Shown here piece by piece: positions 63,121 through 64,000 of a DNA stretch of 64,000 nucleotides. The translations under genes were made by a program, and so were the position numbers. The first letter of the stretch is position 1. Every line of letters starts with the position of its first letter. The DNA is from Lateolabrax maculatus (lineage: Eukaryota; Chordata; Actinopteri; Acropomatiformes; Lateolabracidae), in the NCBI GenBank assembly GCA_031216445.1, contig CM062218.1, positions 10,053,501 through 10,117,500 of the forward strand. The letters run 5' to 3'. The notes beneath the pieces are model-generated. The model did not search any database and was not told the DNA's origin. It saw only the letters and a program-made list of their open reading frames with translations.

Positions 63121-63307
63121 GTAAGGTACATGCATACAGACAGTATGCACAGCATGCACACTACCAAGTCGTGCAATGAATATTTAAAAGATGCCAGAAT
63201 GATTAACACCGTGTTTGTGATAGGGAGAAAGAGGGAGGGAGAGGAAGGGAGAGAGAATGTGCCTGTAGATGGCAGAAGAGTGCTTTAAGGGAACGTGTGG
63301 GAGCAGA

Positions 63308-63310
<3 letters not shown>
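63121..63310. other. Gene-free DNA
   Basis: A GAGGGAGG patch near 63220-63255. No feature. Confidence 0.4.

Positions 63311-63351
<41 letters not shown>
63311..63351. repeat. (CA)n microsatellite
   Basis: A pure CA array of about 41 bases. The 117-codon frame over it (THTHTH) is a repeat translation. Confidence 0.95.
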
Positions 63352-63355
<4 letters not shown>

Positions 63356-64000
63356 CCACACATATTCTCATTAACCTCACACAGACACATTTATATAGGC
63401 CCGGCTACACCTGCGAGGATATTCCTCCACCTTACAGAAATTCCCTCAACTGATTTTAGACAAATACACATACAATTGCCCCCACGAGCACACACACAAA
63501 CACACACAGACGCTGTAGATTACTCTGAGGCTGCACTCAGACTGACTGAGTGGTTGAAAATCAGAAGCACTGTTGCTAATGTAATACGTTGCTTATTATA
63601 TGGGAATGAAATAGACCAATAACAAGACTGGTTTCATCCGTATGAAAGCCTCCTGACATTTAACTTAATTTATATTTCTATCCAAAGTGAGATTGAATAT
63701 GGTGATTTATTTTTCCTTTTGGAAATGTAGGTGTGTTTGGATTTGTCTGGCAAAGTGTGTTTGTTTTTGTGGCAACAGTAGATGTTTTTTGATTATTTTG
63801 TGAATTATTAAGTCCTTTGTGCAGTTGGTTTGTTGCGTGTGTCCTTGTCTCAGCTTGGAATTAACTTCATTAGGTCTAACAACATTTGATTATCAGATAA
63901 AGAAACAACATAACAAGATGGGATACAAAAATAAAAGATGAGGAACAAATTAAAAGATTTCAAGGCAAAAAATGGATTTGGATGATCTAAAAACTATGCC
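63352..64000. other. Gene-free DNA to the window edge
   Basis: CACA-rich patches to about 63510, then unique AT-rich sequence. No gene recognised. Confidence 0.45.

Noticed and set aside
62397..63124. Overlapping + frames of 170, 142 and 161 codons
   Set aside because: All three read across the same polypyrimidine tract and are Ser/Leu/Phe/Pro low-complexity. Only the last 107 bases before GTAAGG are of interest.

Overview
The window looks like a non-coding, probably intergenic or long-intron, stretch of a vertebrate nuclear genome, most likely a teleost (perhaps spiny-rayed) fish. The reasons are: no tightly packed long open frames on either strand; very dense dinucleotide microsatellites, mainly (CA/TG)n with (CT)n and (AT)n; AT-rich unique sequence; and transposon relics of types familiar from fish genomes (L2/CR1-like LINE fragments, an endonuclease-reverse transcriptase LINE fragment, and hAT elements whose termini read AGGGGTGTAAYGGT). 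The species call is inference; no marker gene is present. No complete protein-coding gene is supported. The longest open frames (137-178 codons) are about what 64 kb of AT-rich DNA gives by chance, and most sit on low-complexity sequence.

Layout. 1-5.3 kb: a degenerate tandem repeat, an (AT)n/(TG)n block, and long strand-asymmetric tracts (pyrimidine-rich, then purine-rich). 5.3-10.6 kb: unique AT-rich DNA, with a homeodomain-motif-rich stretch near 9.1-10.0 kb that could be a conserved non-coding element. 10.6-11.4 kb: an internally deleted L2-like LINE. 12.4 and 14.0-14.3 kb: interspersed-repeat relics. 17.5-18.5 kb: a microsatellite cluster. 24.7-25.5 kb: a complete non-autonomous hAT insertion with perfect 8-bp target duplications. 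27.9-28.2 kb: compound (CA)n arrays with a higher-order unit. 30.9-31.1 kb: a second L2/CR1-like LINE 3' end. 32.09-32.15 kb: a perfect 25-bp-stem hairpin. 36.0 and 48.6 kb: decayed hAT ends. 37.7-38.5 kb: a LINE reverse transcriptase fragment keeping the YADD motif. 39.7-39.9 kb: facing TG and CA arrays. 40.2 and 61.3 kb: two copies of one dispersed repeat. 56.4-56.6 kb: a small TIR element. 62.5-63.1 kb: a roughly 500-base polypyrimidine tract ending in a consensus 3' splice site, followed by a 107-base open segment and a consensus 5' splice site. That segment is the only candidate exon I consider worth testing.

Nothing here forms an operon, pathway or defence system. The interest lies in transposon archaeology, repeat structure, one hairpin, and one possible exon. 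Family names are given from remembered protein and terminal-repeat signatures, not from searches.
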